Assembly: GCF_015690355.1 (NCBI RefSeq)
Contig: NZ_JADPRT010000019.1
Coordinates: 62,001-126,000, forward strand
DNA: 64,000 bases
Direction: 5' to 3'
Origin: Streptacidiphilus fuscans
Lineage (GTDB): Bacteria; Actinomycetota; Actinomycetes; Streptomycetales; Streptomycetaceae
Below, piece after piece: positions 42,421-51,650 of the stretch. The notes under the pieces were generated by a model. That model was not told where the DNA came from. It saw nothing but the letters and a program-made list of their open reading frames with translations, and did not search any database. The position numbers and the translations under genes are program-made. Positions within the stretch are counted from its first letter, which is position 1. The number at the start of each line of letters is the position of its first letter.

Positions 42421-44006
42421 CCCTCGCCGACGCCGGATCGCTGTGGGACCTGCTGGAACAACGCGTCGCGGCCACGCCGGACGCGCCGATGCTGATCCAG
42501 GCCGCCGACACCCCCGCAGGCGACGCCGACGCCGACACCGCAGGCGAGCCGGACCGGCAGCTGACGTACCGTCAGGTCCGCGACCGCGCCGAGCGGATCG
42601 CCGCGGGGCTGCGCGCCGAGTACGGGATCGAGGACGGCACGCCGGTCGCCTGGCAGTTGCCCACGCGGATCGAGACGGTGCTCGTCTCGCTCGCCCTCTC
42701 CCGGCTCGGCGCGGTGCAGACGCCGATCATCGCCATCTACCGGGGCGCGGAGGTCGGCCACATCCTCGGCGAGTCCCACGCGCGGCTCTACCTCGTCCCC
42801 GGCGTCTGGCGCGGCTTCGACTACGTGACGATGGCCGAGGAGCTGACCCGGGGCTGGCAGCGGCCACCGGCAGTCCGTGTCCTCTACGACGACGCCGACC
42901 TGCCCGACGGCGACCCGGTCACCCTGCCGCCCGCGCCGCGCGCGGACCTGGACGACGCGCACGCGCCGGTGCGGTGGGTCTACTACACCTCCGGCATCAC
43001 CTCCGCGCCCAAGGGCGCCCGGCACACCGACCGGACGCTGATCGCGGGCGGCAGCGGCTTCGCGCGGGCGCTGGACATGGGCCCGGACGACGTCGGCTCG
43101 ATCGCCTTCCCCTACGCCCACATCGGCGGCCCCGACTACCTGGTCGCGCTGCTGGTGCACGGCTTCCCCGCGCTGCTGCTGGAGGTCTTCGCGCTGCCCG
43201 ACGTGCTGCCCGCGTACCGGCGCAACGGCGTCACCATGGCGGGCGGCAGCACCGCGTTCTACTCCGCGTTCCTGGCCGAACAGCGCAAACTGCCGCCCGG
43301 CGAGCGGCTGATACCGACGCTGCGGATCATCTCGGGCGGCGGCGCGCCGATGCCCCCCGAGCTCCACCGGGAGGTCACCGAGGAGATGGGCGTGGTCCTC
43401 GCGCACGGCTACGGCATGACCGAGGCCCCCGCCATCACCATGGGCTCCCCCCGCGACACCCCCGAGCAGCTGGCGTTCACCGAGGGCCACCCGGTGCGCG
43501 GCTGCGAGGTGAGGGTCGAGGACGGCGAGATGTGGCTGCGCGGCCCGATGGTCTGCCGCGGCTACACCGACGCCGAGCTGACGGCCCAGGCCTTCACCGC
43601 CGACGGCTGGTTCCGCACGGGTGATCTCGGTCACGTCCGCCCGGACGGGCACGTCCGGCTGACCGGTCGGCTGAAGGACATCATCATCCGCAAGGGGGAG
43701 AACATCTCCGCCAAGGAGATCGAGGACCTCCTCTACCAGGACCCGCGCGTCGGCGACGTCGCCGTGATCGGCCTGCCGGACCCGGTGCGCGGCGAACGCG
43801 TCTGCGCGGTGGTGGAGCGGAAGCAGGGCGTCGAACCGCCGTCGCTGGCAGATGTGGCGGCACGGCTGCGGGCGGCCGGGCTCATGACGCAGAAGATCCC
43901 GGAGCAGTTGGAGGTCGTCGAGGCGCTGCCGCGCAACGAGACGCTGCGGAAGGTGCTGAAGCACCAGCTGCGGGACATGTTCGCCGGGCTTCCGTGGGAG
44001 GGGTAG
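42417..44006 (+). CDS. AMP-forming acyl-CoA ligase
   Basis: 529 residues: YYTSGITSAPKGARHTDR (P-loop with an unusual GIT in place of GTT), GYGMTEAPAITMG, GWFRTGDLGHVRPDGHVRLTGRLKD and IIIRKGENISAKEIEDLL. The C-terminal lysine region reads RNETLRKVLKHQL, not the usual GKxxK form. It activates a carboxylic acid to its CoA thioester. GTG at 42417 overlaps the stop codon of the isochorismatase-like gene by four bases, so the two are translationally coupled. A perfect operator copy lies inside its coding sequence. Confidence 0.9.
   Translation: MTLADAGSLWDLLEQRVAATPDAPMLIQAADTPAGDADADTAGEPDRQLTYRQVRDRAERIAAGLRAEYGIEDGTPVAWQLPTRIETVLVSLALSRLGAVQTPIIAIYRGAEVGHILGESHARLYLVPGVWRGFDYVTMAEELTRGWQRPPAVRVLYDDADLPDGDPVTLPPAPRADLDDAHAPVRWVYYTSGITSAPKGARHTDRTLIAGGSGFARALDMGPDDVGSIAFPYAHIGGPDYLVALLVHGFPALLLEVFALPDVLPAYRRNGVTMAGGSTAFYSAFLAEQRKLPPGERLIPTLRIISGGGAPMPPELHREVTEEMGVVLAHGYGMTEAPAITMGSPRDTPEQLAFTEGHPVRGCEVRVEDGEMWLRGPMVCRGYTDAELTAQAFTADGWFRTGDLGHVRPDGHVRLTGRLKDIIIRKGENISAKEIEDLLYQDPRVGDVAVIGLPDPVRGERVCAVVERKQGVEPPSLADVAARLRAAGLMTQKIPEQLEVVEALPRNETLRKVLKHQLRDMFAGLPWEG
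42561..42575. promoter_or_regulatory. Intragenic match to the operator
   Basis: CTGACGTACCGTCAG, perfect to the palindrome, 144 bases inside the ligase gene. It encodes LTYRQ, a conserved ligase segment, and lacks the AAT/ATT flanks, so it may be chance. Confidence 0.35.
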
Positions 44007-44162
44007 CCGGGCGAGCGAAACCCCCGCCGACCGACTGTTCGGGGTTCATCCGCGGGTATGAAGACGCTGTCAATCAGCTGAGTAGGCTCGAACGAGCTCG
44101 AAAGTCTGGTTCTCGCCCGGTAGTCGCACCAGGAGACGGCGGGAGTTTCCTGAAAGGTCGCG

Positions 44163-45257
44163 ATGAGCCTCACCGGTACACCCTTCTTCGTGCTGACCGT
44201 CGTCCTCGTGGTCGTCGCCCTGGCCGCGCTGTTCGGGCTGTGGAACCGAATACCCGGCCCGGGCGCGGCCAGACTGGCGGCCAGATTCGGGCTGGCCGTC
44301 CTGAGCCAGCTCACCGCCGTGGTCATGGTGCTGGTCTACCTCAACAACAGCATGGGGCCGTTCTACGACAGCTGGAGCGACCTCTTCGGCGGCAGCACGA
44401 CGGTCAGCGACACCGCGCTCTCCGGCAACAACGGCCACCACGGCGGCGACGGCGTCGCGCCCGGCGGCAAGCTGACCTTCTCCTCCTACCTCCCCGGCGT
44501 GCTGAAGACCCGCACGGTCGGCGCGTCCTCCGGCATCGAGGGCAGCCTCTACGTCTGGCTTCCGCCGCAGTACCACGACCCCGCGTACGCGAACACCGAC
44601 TTCCCGGTGGTCGAACTGCTCCCCGGCACGCCGGGCACGCCGCAGGCGTGGTTCGGGACGATGAAGGTCCAGGACGAGATGAGCAAGCTGATGGCCGCGG
44701 GCACGGTCAAGCCCATGATCATGGTCTCGGCCAAGCTGAACGTCCTCGGCGGCAACACCGACCCCGGCTGCGCGGACATCCCGGGCGTGGCCCGGACCGC
44801 GACGTGGCTCTCGCGGGACGTGCCGGCGCTGATCCGGTCCAACTTCCGCGCCGCGAAGGCACCGTCGCAGTGGGCGATCATGGGCTACTCCGCGGGTGCG
44901 TACTGCGCGGTCAACCTGACGGTCCAGCACCCGGACGTCTTCGGCTCGGCGGTCAGCCTGTCGGGCTACAACACGCCCGAATCCCCCCTGGTCACGAACA
45001 ACTTGGGGCTGAGCCGCGCCAACGACCCGGTGTACCAGCTGAAGCACGCGAAGAAGCAGCCGCCCGTGTCGTTCCTGATGGGCGGCAGCCTCCAGGACCA
45101 GGGCACGGTGCCTGCGGCGAAGGCGCTGCTCGCGGTCCTGCGGACGCCGGGCGACAGCCGCCTGGTCACCGTCCGCGAGGGCGGTCACACCCCCACGGTG
45201 TGGCGGGAGATGCTGCCCGATGCACTGACCTGGCTGTCGGCGCGGACGTCCGGTTGA
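44163..45257 (+). CDS. Membrane-anchored esterase (esterase D/mycolyltransferase-like alpha/beta hydrolase)
   Basis: 364 residues. Two hydrophobic segments at about 5-27 and 37-60 anchor a PF00756-like hydrolase domain (100-360). The nucleophile elbow GYSAGAYCA and the late histidine in EGGHTPTVWREML are visible. Such proteins are often secreted esterases in actinomycetes; the substrate is unknown. ATG at 44163. Only the repeat element E follows. Confidence 0.85.
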   Translation: MSLTGTPFFVLTVVLVVVALAALFGLWNRIPGPGAARLAARFGLAVLSQLTAVVMVLVYLNNSMGPFYDSWSDLFGGSTTVSDTALSGNNGHHGGDGVAPGGKLTFSSYLPGVLKTRTVGASSGIEGSLYVWLPPQYHDPAYANTDFPVVELLPGTPGTPQAWFGTMKVQDEMSKLMAAGTVKPMIMVSAKLNVLGGNTDPGCADIPGVARTATWLSRDVPALIRSNFRAAKAPSQWAIMGYSAGAYCAVNLTVQHPDVFGSAVSLSGYNTPESPLVTNNLGLSRANDPVYQLKHAKKQPPVSFLMGGSLQDQGTVPAAKALLAVLRTPGDSRLVTVREGGHTPTVWREMLPDALTWLSARTSG

Positions 45258-45260
45258 ACG

Positions 45261-45314
45261 GTTGGGGGCGCGGGGAACTGCTGATGTGCGGCTCCGCCGC
45301 GTAGGTAGTGCAAC
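45261..45314. repeat. Dispersed palindromic element, copy E (short remnant)
   Basis: GGGGCGCGGGGAACTG, then the module CTGATGTGCGGCTCCGCCGCG, which is the reverse complement of that in A and C, and the terminal GTAGTGCAAC. The core is gone. Three bases after the esterase stop codon. Confidence 0.8.
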
Positions 45315-45335
45315 GTCCCTCGTGCCCAACCCCGA

Positions 45336-47483
45336 CTACTGCACGGGGAATACCCGCCGCACGACCCGTTCCGCCGCGCCGCCGTCTTCCAGCGCGCAGA
45401 ACTTCGCGCGGAACGCGCCCCGCAGCTTCTCCGTCTCCCACGTGTCCGCGCCGCCGCCCACGCGGAGCAGCTCGGCCAGCTCCTCCGGCGTCGACGCGAC
45501 CGCGCCCGGGGGCTCGGCCATCAGGTCGAAGTACGTGCCGCGGACGCGCTGGTACTCGTCCCAGTCCGGGGCGAAGACGACGATCGGGCGGTCCAGGACC
45601 GCGTAGTCGAACATCGTCGAGGAGTAGTCGGTGACCAGGATGTCCGCCGCCAGGTAGAGGTCCTCGACGACGGGGTACGCCGAGACGTCGACCACCCCCA
45701 CGTCGTCCGGCCGGAGGCCCGCGTCGTCGTAGAAGTAGTGGGCGCGCATCAGCAGCGTCGTGCGGGGGCCGAGACTGCGGGCGAGGGTGACGATGTCGAG
45801 GGCGGGGACGAAGGTGTCCTGCTGCTCGCGGTGGGTGGGGGTGTAGAGGACGACCCGCTGGTCGGCGGGGATGCCCAACTTCTCGCGCACCGCGGCGATC
45901 TCCGCCGCGTCCGCGTTGGCCAGGCGGTCGTTGCGCGGGTAGCCCGTCTCCAGGACCTCGTAGGGGCCCGGGTAGGCGCGGCCGAAGGCGTCCGTCGCGA
46001 AGGGGCTCGGCGAGACCAGGTAGTCCCAGCGGGCGACGTGTTCCAGCAGGCGGTCCCAGTCCATGTCGCCTGCGGCCAGCGGGCGGGACTTCAGGTCCAG
46101 GCCCAAGTACTTGAGCGGGGTGCCGTGTTGGGTCTGGACGTGCACCGAGCCGGACCGCTTGGTCATCGTGTGCGGGAAGTTGACGTTGTTGACCAGGTAC
46201 TTGGCCGTCGCCATCAGCTTGAAGTAGCGCGGCGTGTTGGCCACCACGTACGGGACGCCCTCCGGCAGCCCCTTGGCCTGGGCCGCCGTCTCGACCACCC
46301 AGACGCCCTTGACCTGCGGGGCGAGCTCGCGCATCGCCTCGTAGATCGCGGCCGGGTTGCAGGCGTAACCCCGGTACCAGTAGGCCGCGAAGACGGCGAG
46401 GTTCTCGTTGAGCGGGAGCCGGCGGTAGGTCTCGTAGAGGCCGCGGCGGCCCGCGCCGCGTACCGCCCGCTTCAGGGTGTTCGGCAGGGTGCGCGGCAGC
46501 GCGCGCAGCGGGCGCAGGCGCTGGTACGCGCCCCACGCGCCGCGGTCGACCAGCCGGTACTGCACGCCGCGCAGGCCCTTGGGGTAGGCGTAGCCCGCCG
46601 GTCGCCGGCGGTGGAAGTGCGCGACGGTGCGGCGGAAGAACTCCTCGCGGAGCCGCTCCGGGACCAGGCCGGGGGTGTCCAGCACGGTGACGGCCTGCTT
46701 GACCGTGCGGTCGAAGACGGCCCGGCGCAGTTCGGCCGGGATCTCCGGGTGGCGCTCCATGAACGTGAAGATCGCCTCGTACTGCGGGAACGCGTCCGCG
46801 TGCTTGGGCGAGGCGGTGTTGGTGATCGCCCCGGCGCGCTGGCGGCGGTAGAAGTAGAGGTCCTTGTCCAGGTAGCTGAGCTTCTGCGCGCCCAGCAGCA
46901 GTGGATAGGTGACCGAGATGTCCTCGTAGTAGCCGCCGCCGAACTGGACCTCCAGCGACGCCAGGTACTCGCGGCGGATCACCTTGTTCCAGACGGACAT
47001 GATCATCTGCAGCAGGCCGGGCCGGTCGGCCAGGGTGAAGACCTCCGGCAGCGGCGGCTCGACCAGCAGGCGGCGCCAAGTGTCCGGCTCGGTCGTCCCG
47101 TCCGGGAAGGTGCGGGCGAAACCGGTGATCAGCACGTCGGGGCGGATCTCCGCGAGCCGCGCGGCGACCAGGTCCACCGCGCCGTCGGCCAGCCAGTCGT
47201 CGCTGTCAACGAACCACACGTAGTCGCCGGTGGCGTACTTGAGACCGACCTCACGCGCGCCGCCGAGACCGCGGTTGACGGCCAGGTGCCGCACGGTGAG
47301 GCGGGAGTCGCGCTCGGCATAGGCGTCGAGGATCGCGCCGCTGCGGTCGGGCGAGCAGTCGTCGACGGCGATCACCTGAAGTGAGGGCAGGTCGGCGGAG
47401 AGGAGGGAGTCCAGGCAGCGCGGAAGGTAGTCGGCGACGCCGTACACGGGCAGCACGATGCTGAGGGAAACTCCGGTACTCAC
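45336..47483 (-). CDS. Bifunctional GT2 glycosyltransferase and CDP-glycerol glycerophosphotransferase
   Basis: 715 residues. Residues about 5-230 are a GT2 domain (LSIVLPVYGVADYLPRCLDSLL, WFVDSDDW); 330-710 are a TagF/TagB-like domain (TQHGTPLKYLGLDL, SPSPFATDAF, VLETGYPRNDRL, LYTPTHREQ, VTDYSSTMFDYAVLDRP). The second half polymerises or transfers polyol phosphate, the first adds a sugar, as in teichoic-acid-type cell wall polymers. Both motif sets are intact. GTG start at 47483. No other wall-polymer gene is adjacent. Confidence 0.9.
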   Translation of the reverse strand: MSTGVSLSIVLPVYGVADYLPRCLDSLLSADLPSLQVIAVDDCSPDRSGAILDAYAERDSRLTVRHLAVNRGLGGAREVGLKYATGDYVWFVDSDDWLADGAVDLVAARLAEIRPDVLITGFARTFPDGTTEPDTWRRLLVEPPLPEVFTLADRPGLLQMIMSVWNKVIRREYLASLEVQFGGGYYEDISVTYPLLLGAQKLSYLDKDLYFYRRQRAGAITNTASPKHADAFPQYEAIFTFMERHPEIPAELRRAVFDRTVKQAVTVLDTPGLVPERLREEFFRRTVAHFHRRRPAGYAYPKGLRGVQYRLVDRGAWGAYQRLRPLRALPRTLPNTLKRAVRGAGRRGLYETYRRLPLNENLAVFAAYWYRGYACNPAAIYEAMRELAPQVKGVWVVETAAQAKGLPEGVPYVVANTPRYFKLMATAKYLVNNVNFPHTMTKRSGSVHVQTQHGTPLKYLGLDLKSRPLAAGDMDWDRLLEHVARWDYLVSPSPFATDAFGRAYPGPYEVLETGYPRNDRLANADAAEIAAVREKLGIPADQRVVLYTPTHREQQDTFVPALDIVTLARSLGPRTTLLMRAHYFYDDAGLRPDDVGVVDVSAYPVVEDLYLAADILVTDYSSTMFDYAVLDRPIVVFAPDWDEYQRVRGTYFDLMAEPPGAVASTPEELAELLRVGGGADTWETEKLRGAFRAKFCALEDGGAAERVVRRVFPVQ

Positions 47484-47604
47484 AGCTGGTGGCGCTCCTG
47501 GTCCTGCGGCGGCGGTGCATGCGGGGCAACCCGATGCTAGTTCACCGCGCCTTCACGTCGGACCGACCGATGAAACCCCTGCTCAGAAGCGGCTCAGAAG
47601 GCGG

Positions 47605-47961
47605 TCAGAACGGTCGCTCGTCGGAGACCGTGAACAGCCGCCGTACGCCGAGCGCCGCGAAGACCCGGTGCACCTGCGACGGCACCGCACCGGAGGCGGG
47701 GTCCACCCGCGGCATGACCAACCGCAGTTCGCCGCCGCAGGATCGCATCAGCCGCCGGGCGGCGATCAGCACCCCGACGCCCGTCGAGTCGCAGAAGCGG
47801 ACGTCCGTGAGATCGACCACCAGCTTTCTGGACCCGTTCGCCACGGCCTCGCGCACCGCCTCGCGGACCCGGCCGCCCGAGCCGAGGTCGAGATCGCCGG
47901 AGACGCTCAGCAGCACCCAGTCGTCCTGTTCGTACCGTTCCACGGTCACGTTCGTCGTCAT
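47605..47961 (-). CDS. STAS-domain anti-anti-sigma factor
   Basis: 118 residues, one STAS domain with DLTDVRFCDSTGVGVLIAARR; the serine of DSTG is the expected phosphorylation site. It should bind an RsbW-type anti-sigma kinase when dephosphorylated. No kinase gene is adjacent (the nearest HATPase gene is 10 kb left). ATG at 47961 is used; a GTG four codons upstream is possible. Divergent from the ECF sigma gene. Confidence 0.88.
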   Translation of the reverse strand: MTTNVTVERYEQDDWVLLSVSGDLDLGSGGRVREAVREAVANGSRKLVVDLTDVRFCDSTGVGVLIAARRLMRSCGGELRLVMPRVDPASGAVPSQVHRVFAALGVRRLFTVSDERPF

Positions 47962-48232
47962 CACGGTGCCCACGACTCTCCGACTCTTCAGCTGTCCGAC
48001 CGTCCGGGTTCCCCCCGCTACCAGGACATCACTGATGGTGATGGTGCTTCAGGGTAGCCCTCGGTCCCTCGCTCTGACACTGCGTGCCACCATGCGCGCA
48101 CACTTGATTCTTCAAACATTCGGACGACCGGCACATCGCGGCGCTAGATTCGACCTGAGGAGTTCTCTGAGGAATTCCCCGAGGAGTCACCTGAGCAGTC
48201 GCTGAACTGGTACCGACGGAGCGGTGGTGCTG

Positions 48233-48889
48233 ATGACGAGTCCGGCGCCGATCCGTTGGGACCGGCAGATCCAGCGACGGCTCGCGCGCGGCGAGGAGTC
48301 CGCCCTCGGCGAGCTCTACGACCAGTTCGCGCCGCTCGTGCACGGACTCGCCAACCGCGTGCTGGGCGACCAGGCCGCCGCTGAGCAGATCACCAGGGAC
48401 GTCTTCGCCCACGTCTGGGAGCACCCGGAGAGCTTCGACCCGGCCCAGGGCTCGATGCGTTCCTGGATCGGGACGCTGACCCACCGCCGCGCGGTGGAGC
48501 GCCTCCGCCGCGAGCACGCGGCCGCCGCCGGGGAGCAGGACGGCGGCGTGGACGGCCCGTTGGAGCCGCCCAGCGTCGAGGAGGAGATCCTGGCCGCGGC
48601 CACGGCCGCCCGCGTGCAGTACGTGGTCGGCTCGCTGCCGCAGGCGCTGCGGGAGACGCTGCTGCTCACGTACTTCGGCGGGCGCACCTACGGCGAGGCG
48701 GCGACCGAGCTGGGCGTCACGCCCGCCACCGCCAAGCACCGGATGCGGCTGGGCCTGCAACTGCTGGCCACCGCGCTGTCGACCAGCCCGACGGAGCCGA
48801 CCGGGGCAACCGCGCCCAGTGATGCCGCCGGGTCCGCCGACTACGCGGAGCCTGCCGGGTCCACCGAGCCGACGGAGCCCGCCCGATGA
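48233..48889 (+). CDS. ECF-type RNA polymerase sigma factor
   Basis: About 218 residues. Region 2 spans about 18-85 (LGELYDQFAPLVHGLANRVLGD, VFAHVWEHPESFDP) and region 4 about 125-180 (LPQALRETLLLTYFGGRTYGEAATELGVTPATAKHRMRLGL). A C-terminal tail of about 35 residues is rich in Thr/Pro/Ser/Glu. The anti-sigma gene overlaps its stop codon (ATGA), a typical sigma/anti-sigma pair. GTG at 48224 is an alternative start. Confidence 0.88.
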   Translation: MTSPAPIRWDRQIQRRLARGEESALGELYDQFAPLVHGLANRVLGDQAAAEQITRDVFAHVWEHPESFDPAQGSMRSWIGTLTHRRAVERLRREHAAAAGEQDGGVDGPLEPPSVEEEILAAATAARVQYVVGSLPQALRETLLLTYFGGRTYGEAATELGVTPATAKHRMRLGLQLLATALSTSPTEPTGATAPSDAAGSADYAEPAGSTEPTEPAR

Positions 48890-50019
48890 GCGGCCACGAG
48901 GCACTGCGCAGCCTCCTCGGCGCCTGGGCCCTCGACGCCTGCCGGCCGGACGAGGCGGCACGCCTCGAAGCGCACCTCGCCGACTGCCCGTCCTGCGCCG
49001 AGGAGGCGCACCGGCTGCGGGACGCCGCCGGCTGGCTCTCCTCCGACGAGCCGCTCGACCCGGATCCGGGCCTGCGCCGCCAGGTCATGGCCGGCTGTCT
49101 GGAGATACGCGACGCGGACTTCCGCGTCCCCTCCTACGCCGACCCGTACGTCGCCGAGACGGCCCGCCTGGACGCGCTGCTGCGCGACCTGGGCGAGCTG
49201 GACTGGCTGGAGCAGGCCCAACTGACGTGGCACGGCGGCTCCGAGCAGCGCCGCCCGGCCGAGGTGCTGTCCCATCTCGCCGCGGTGGACGGCGTCCTGG
49301 CCGACGCGCTTGGCCTGCCGGATCCGCTGGACCGGGTGACCGAGCCGAAGCCCGCCGAAGCGGCGGACGGGCCGGGCGGCCACGTCGACGTGCTGGTCGC
49401 ACGGACGACGGCGCTGCGCGAGGCGCAGTCGCGGCGACCGCCGGAGTCGGTCCGCGCGATGTGGCGTGCGCAGACGCGGGCGGTGGTCGAGACGGCGGCG
49501 CTGGCGGCCGAGGCCGACCCGGTGGTGGCGGAGGACGGCGTCGACTACGGCGCGTTCGAGCTGCGGGTGGCGGACTCGTTCCTGGACCGCGCCTTCGAGT
49601 GCTGGATCCACGCCGACGACATCGCGGAGGCGGTCAGCTATCCGTACCACCCGCCGCGCGGCGCGCACATGCGGCAACTCATCGGCCTGGCAGTGCGGTT
49701 GCTGCCGCTGGCGATGTCCGCGCTGCGCGCCTCCGGCGAGGCGACATCGCCGGACCCGGTGCCGGGCGAGCAGTCGCGCGTGGTGAAGCTGATCGTCGAG
49801 GGCCGCGGCGAGGGCGAGTGGCTGATCCCGATCGACGCCCCGGGCTGGGTTCCCCCGACGGACGTCGAACCCACCGCGACGCTGGCGATCGACGGCGTGG
49901 AGTTCTGCTTCCTCTGCGCGGCACGCCGGGACCCGCACCGCGTCCCGGTCGGCATCAAGGGCGATGCGCCAGCGGCCCGCGACCTGCTCGCGGCAGCCCG
50001 GCTGCTCTCCCGGCCCTGA
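48886..50019 (+). CDS. Zinc-binding anti-sigma factor fused to MDMPI (mycothiol-dependent) domain
   Basis: 377 residues. Residues 1-60 are a zf-HC2 anti-sigma domain with HLADCPSCAEE (HxxxCxxC), and about 90-375 a maleylpyruvate-isomerase-like domain (WLEQAQLTWHGG, FECWIHADDIAEAV). The zinc motif may sense redox stress, and the MDMPI-like part points to mycothiol. The start overlaps the sigma factor stop, and it is expected to hold that sigma factor inactive. Soluble. Confidence 0.87.
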   Translation: MSGHEALRSLLGAWALDACRPDEAARLEAHLADCPSCAEEAHRLRDAAGWLSSDEPLDPDPGLRRQVMAGCLEIRDADFRVPSYADPYVAETARLDALLRDLGELDWLEQAQLTWHGGSEQRRPAEVLSHLAAVDGVLADALGLPDPLDRVTEPKPAEAADGPGGHVDVLVARTTALREAQSRRPPESVRAMWRAQTRAVVETAALAAEADPVVAEDGVDYGAFELRVADSFLDRAFECWIHADDIAEAVSYPYHPPRGAHMRQLIGLAVRLLPLAMSALRASGEATSPDPVPGEQSRVVKLIVEGRGEGEWLIPIDAPGWVPPTDVEPTATLAIDGVEFCFLCAARRDPHRVPVGIKGDAPAARDLLAAARLLSRP

Positions 50020-50021
50020 CG

Positions 50022-50061
50022 GCGACAGCCCGGCCCCGACTGCGACAGCCCGGCCCTGACT
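50022..50061. repeat. Two 20-bp direct repeats
   Basis: GCGACAGCCCGGCCCCGACT at 50022-50041 and a copy with one change at 50042-50061, three bases after the anti-sigma stop codon. Probably slippage. Confidence 0.7.
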
Positions 50062-50180
50062 GTGGCCTGAATCACCACTGTTCGGCCGGTCGCCCGTCAC
50101 ACTCCTCCGGGCTGCGGTGTCATCCCTGCAGAAGCGCCTTACGGCGGAGCAGCAGGCGACAGAGCAGCTAGGAGATCGAC

Positions 50181-50654
50181 ATGGACGCCCGACTCAACCT
50201 CTTCGGCACCACCGTCGCGCCCAAGTTCAGCAAGTACATCAACGCGGCCGGGAAGGTCGTCACCGACTCGACCCTGCCCGCCGCCACGCAGGAGCTGGTG
50301 AAGATCCGGGCCAGCCAGATCAACGGCTGCGGCATGTGCCTGGACATGCACACCAAGGACGCGGCAGCGGCGGGCGAGACGGCCCAGCGCCTCAACCTGG
50401 TCGCGGCCTGGCGCGAGGCCACCGTCTTCACCGAGGCCGAGAAGGCCGCGTTGGAGCTGACCGAGGCGGGCACCCGCCTCGCCGACGCGCCCGGCGGCGT
50501 CCCGGACGACGTGTGGGCGAAGGCCGCCAAGCACTACGACGACGAGCAACTGGCCGCACTGGTCAGCCTGATCGCGCTGATCAACGTCTACAACCGGCTC
50601 AACGTGATCGTCCGGCAGCCGGCCGGAAGCTACCAGCCGGGTCAGTGGAGCTGA
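50181..50654 (+). CDS. Carboxymuconolactone decarboxylase/AhpD-like protein
   Basis: 157 residues, all-helical CMD family with the redox motif NGCGMCLDMHTKDA (CxxC and His) as in AhpD alkylhydroperoxidases, so an antioxidant rather than decarboxylase role is likely. ATG start at 50181. It is the first gene after the ECF sigma/anti-sigma pair on the same strand, 161 bases away, and could be a target of that sigma factor. Confidence 0.9.
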   Translation: MDARLNLFGTTVAPKFSKYINAAGKVVTDSTLPAATQELVKIRASQINGCGMCLDMHTKDAAAAGETAQRLNLVAAWREATVFTEAEKAALELTEAGTRLADAPGGVPDDVWAKAAKHYDDEQLAALVSLIALINVYNRLNVIVRQPAGSYQPGQWS

Positions 50655-50707
50655 CCGTGCGCAGTCCCTGACGGAAGCCGGCGGAAGCTCGCGGAACGTA
50701 GCGGAAA

Positions 50708-51577
50708 CTAGCGGAAGACGACCGTGCGCGAGCCGTTGAGCAGGACGCGGTGCTCCGCGTGCCACTTCACGGCGCGGGCCAGCGCCTGGCACTCGACGTC
50801 ACGTCCCAGGGCGACCAGCTTCTGGGGCGTGACCTCGTGCGAGACGCGGACGACCTCCTGCTCGATGATCGGGCCCTCGTCGAGCGCCGCGGTCACGTAG
50901 TGAGCGGTCGCGCCGATCAGCTTCACGCCGCGGGCGTGCGCCTGGTGGTAGGGCTTGGCGCCCTTGAAGCTCGGCAGGAACGAGTGGTGGATGTTGATCG
51001 CGCGTCCGGTCAGCGCCTTGCACAGGTCGTCGGAGAGCACCTGCATGTAGCGGGCCAGCACGACCAGGTCCACGCGCTCCTCGTCGACGACGCGCAGCAG
51101 CGCCGCCTCCGCCTCGGCCTTGGTGTCCGGGGTGACCGGGATGTGGTGGAACGGCACGCCGTAGGAGGCGGCCAGGTCCTCGAAGTCGCGGTGGTTGGAG
51201 ACGACGGCGGCGATCTCCACCGGCAGCGCGCCCGAACTGGCGCGGAACAGCAGGTCGTTCAGGCAGTGCCCGAACTTGCTGACCAGCAGCAGCACCCGCA
51301 TCCTGGCCTCGGCCTCGTGGATCTGCCACTCCATGTGGAAGGCGTCACCCGTCGCCGCGAAGCTGGCGCGCAGCTTCTCCAGGTTCACCGGCGGCTCGGC
51401 GGAGAAGTGCACCCGCATGAAGAACAGCCCGCTGTCCGCGTCGCCGAACTGCTGACTGTCCACGATGTTGCAGCCCGTGAGGAACAGGTAGCTGGACACC
51501 GCGTGCACGATGCCCTGCTTGTCGGGGCAGGACAGGGTCAGGATGTACTGCTCGGCGTTCTGCTCGGCCTCGGCCAC
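50708..51577 (-). CDS. purU: Formyltetrahydrofolate deformylase
   Basis: 289 residues. N-terminal ACT domain (YILTLSCPDKQGIVHAVSSYLF, about 8-85) and a C-terminal formyltransferase-fold domain with the catalytic NIHHSFLPSFKGAKPYHQAHARGVKLIGATAHYVT. It releases formate from 10-formyl-THF for purine and one-carbon balance. GTG at 51577 is preferred because AGGAGA precedes it; the 17 codons further upstream are Arg-rich and not conserved-looking. Hypothetical gene upstream on the same strand, 73 bases away. Confidence 0.93.
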   Translation of the reverse strand: MAEAEQNAEQYILTLSCPDKQGIVHAVSSYLFLTGCNIVDSQQFGDADSGLFFMRVHFSAEPPVNLEKLRASFAATGDAFHMEWQIHEAEARMRVLLLVSKFGHCLNDLLFRASSGALPVEIAAVVSNHRDFEDLAASYGVPFHHIPVTPDTKAEAEAALLRVVDEERVDLVVLARYMQVLSDDLCKALTGRAINIHHSFLPSFKGAKPYHQAHARGVKLIGATAHYVTAALDEGPIIEQEVVRVSHEVTPQKLVALGRDVECQALARAVKWHAEHRVLLNGSRTVVFR

Positions 51578-51650
51578 CGGACTGCTTCTCCTTACGCGAC
51601 GAACCTGGGCCCCAGGGTCCCACATCACGCCGGTGGAGCCGCGTGGCGTC

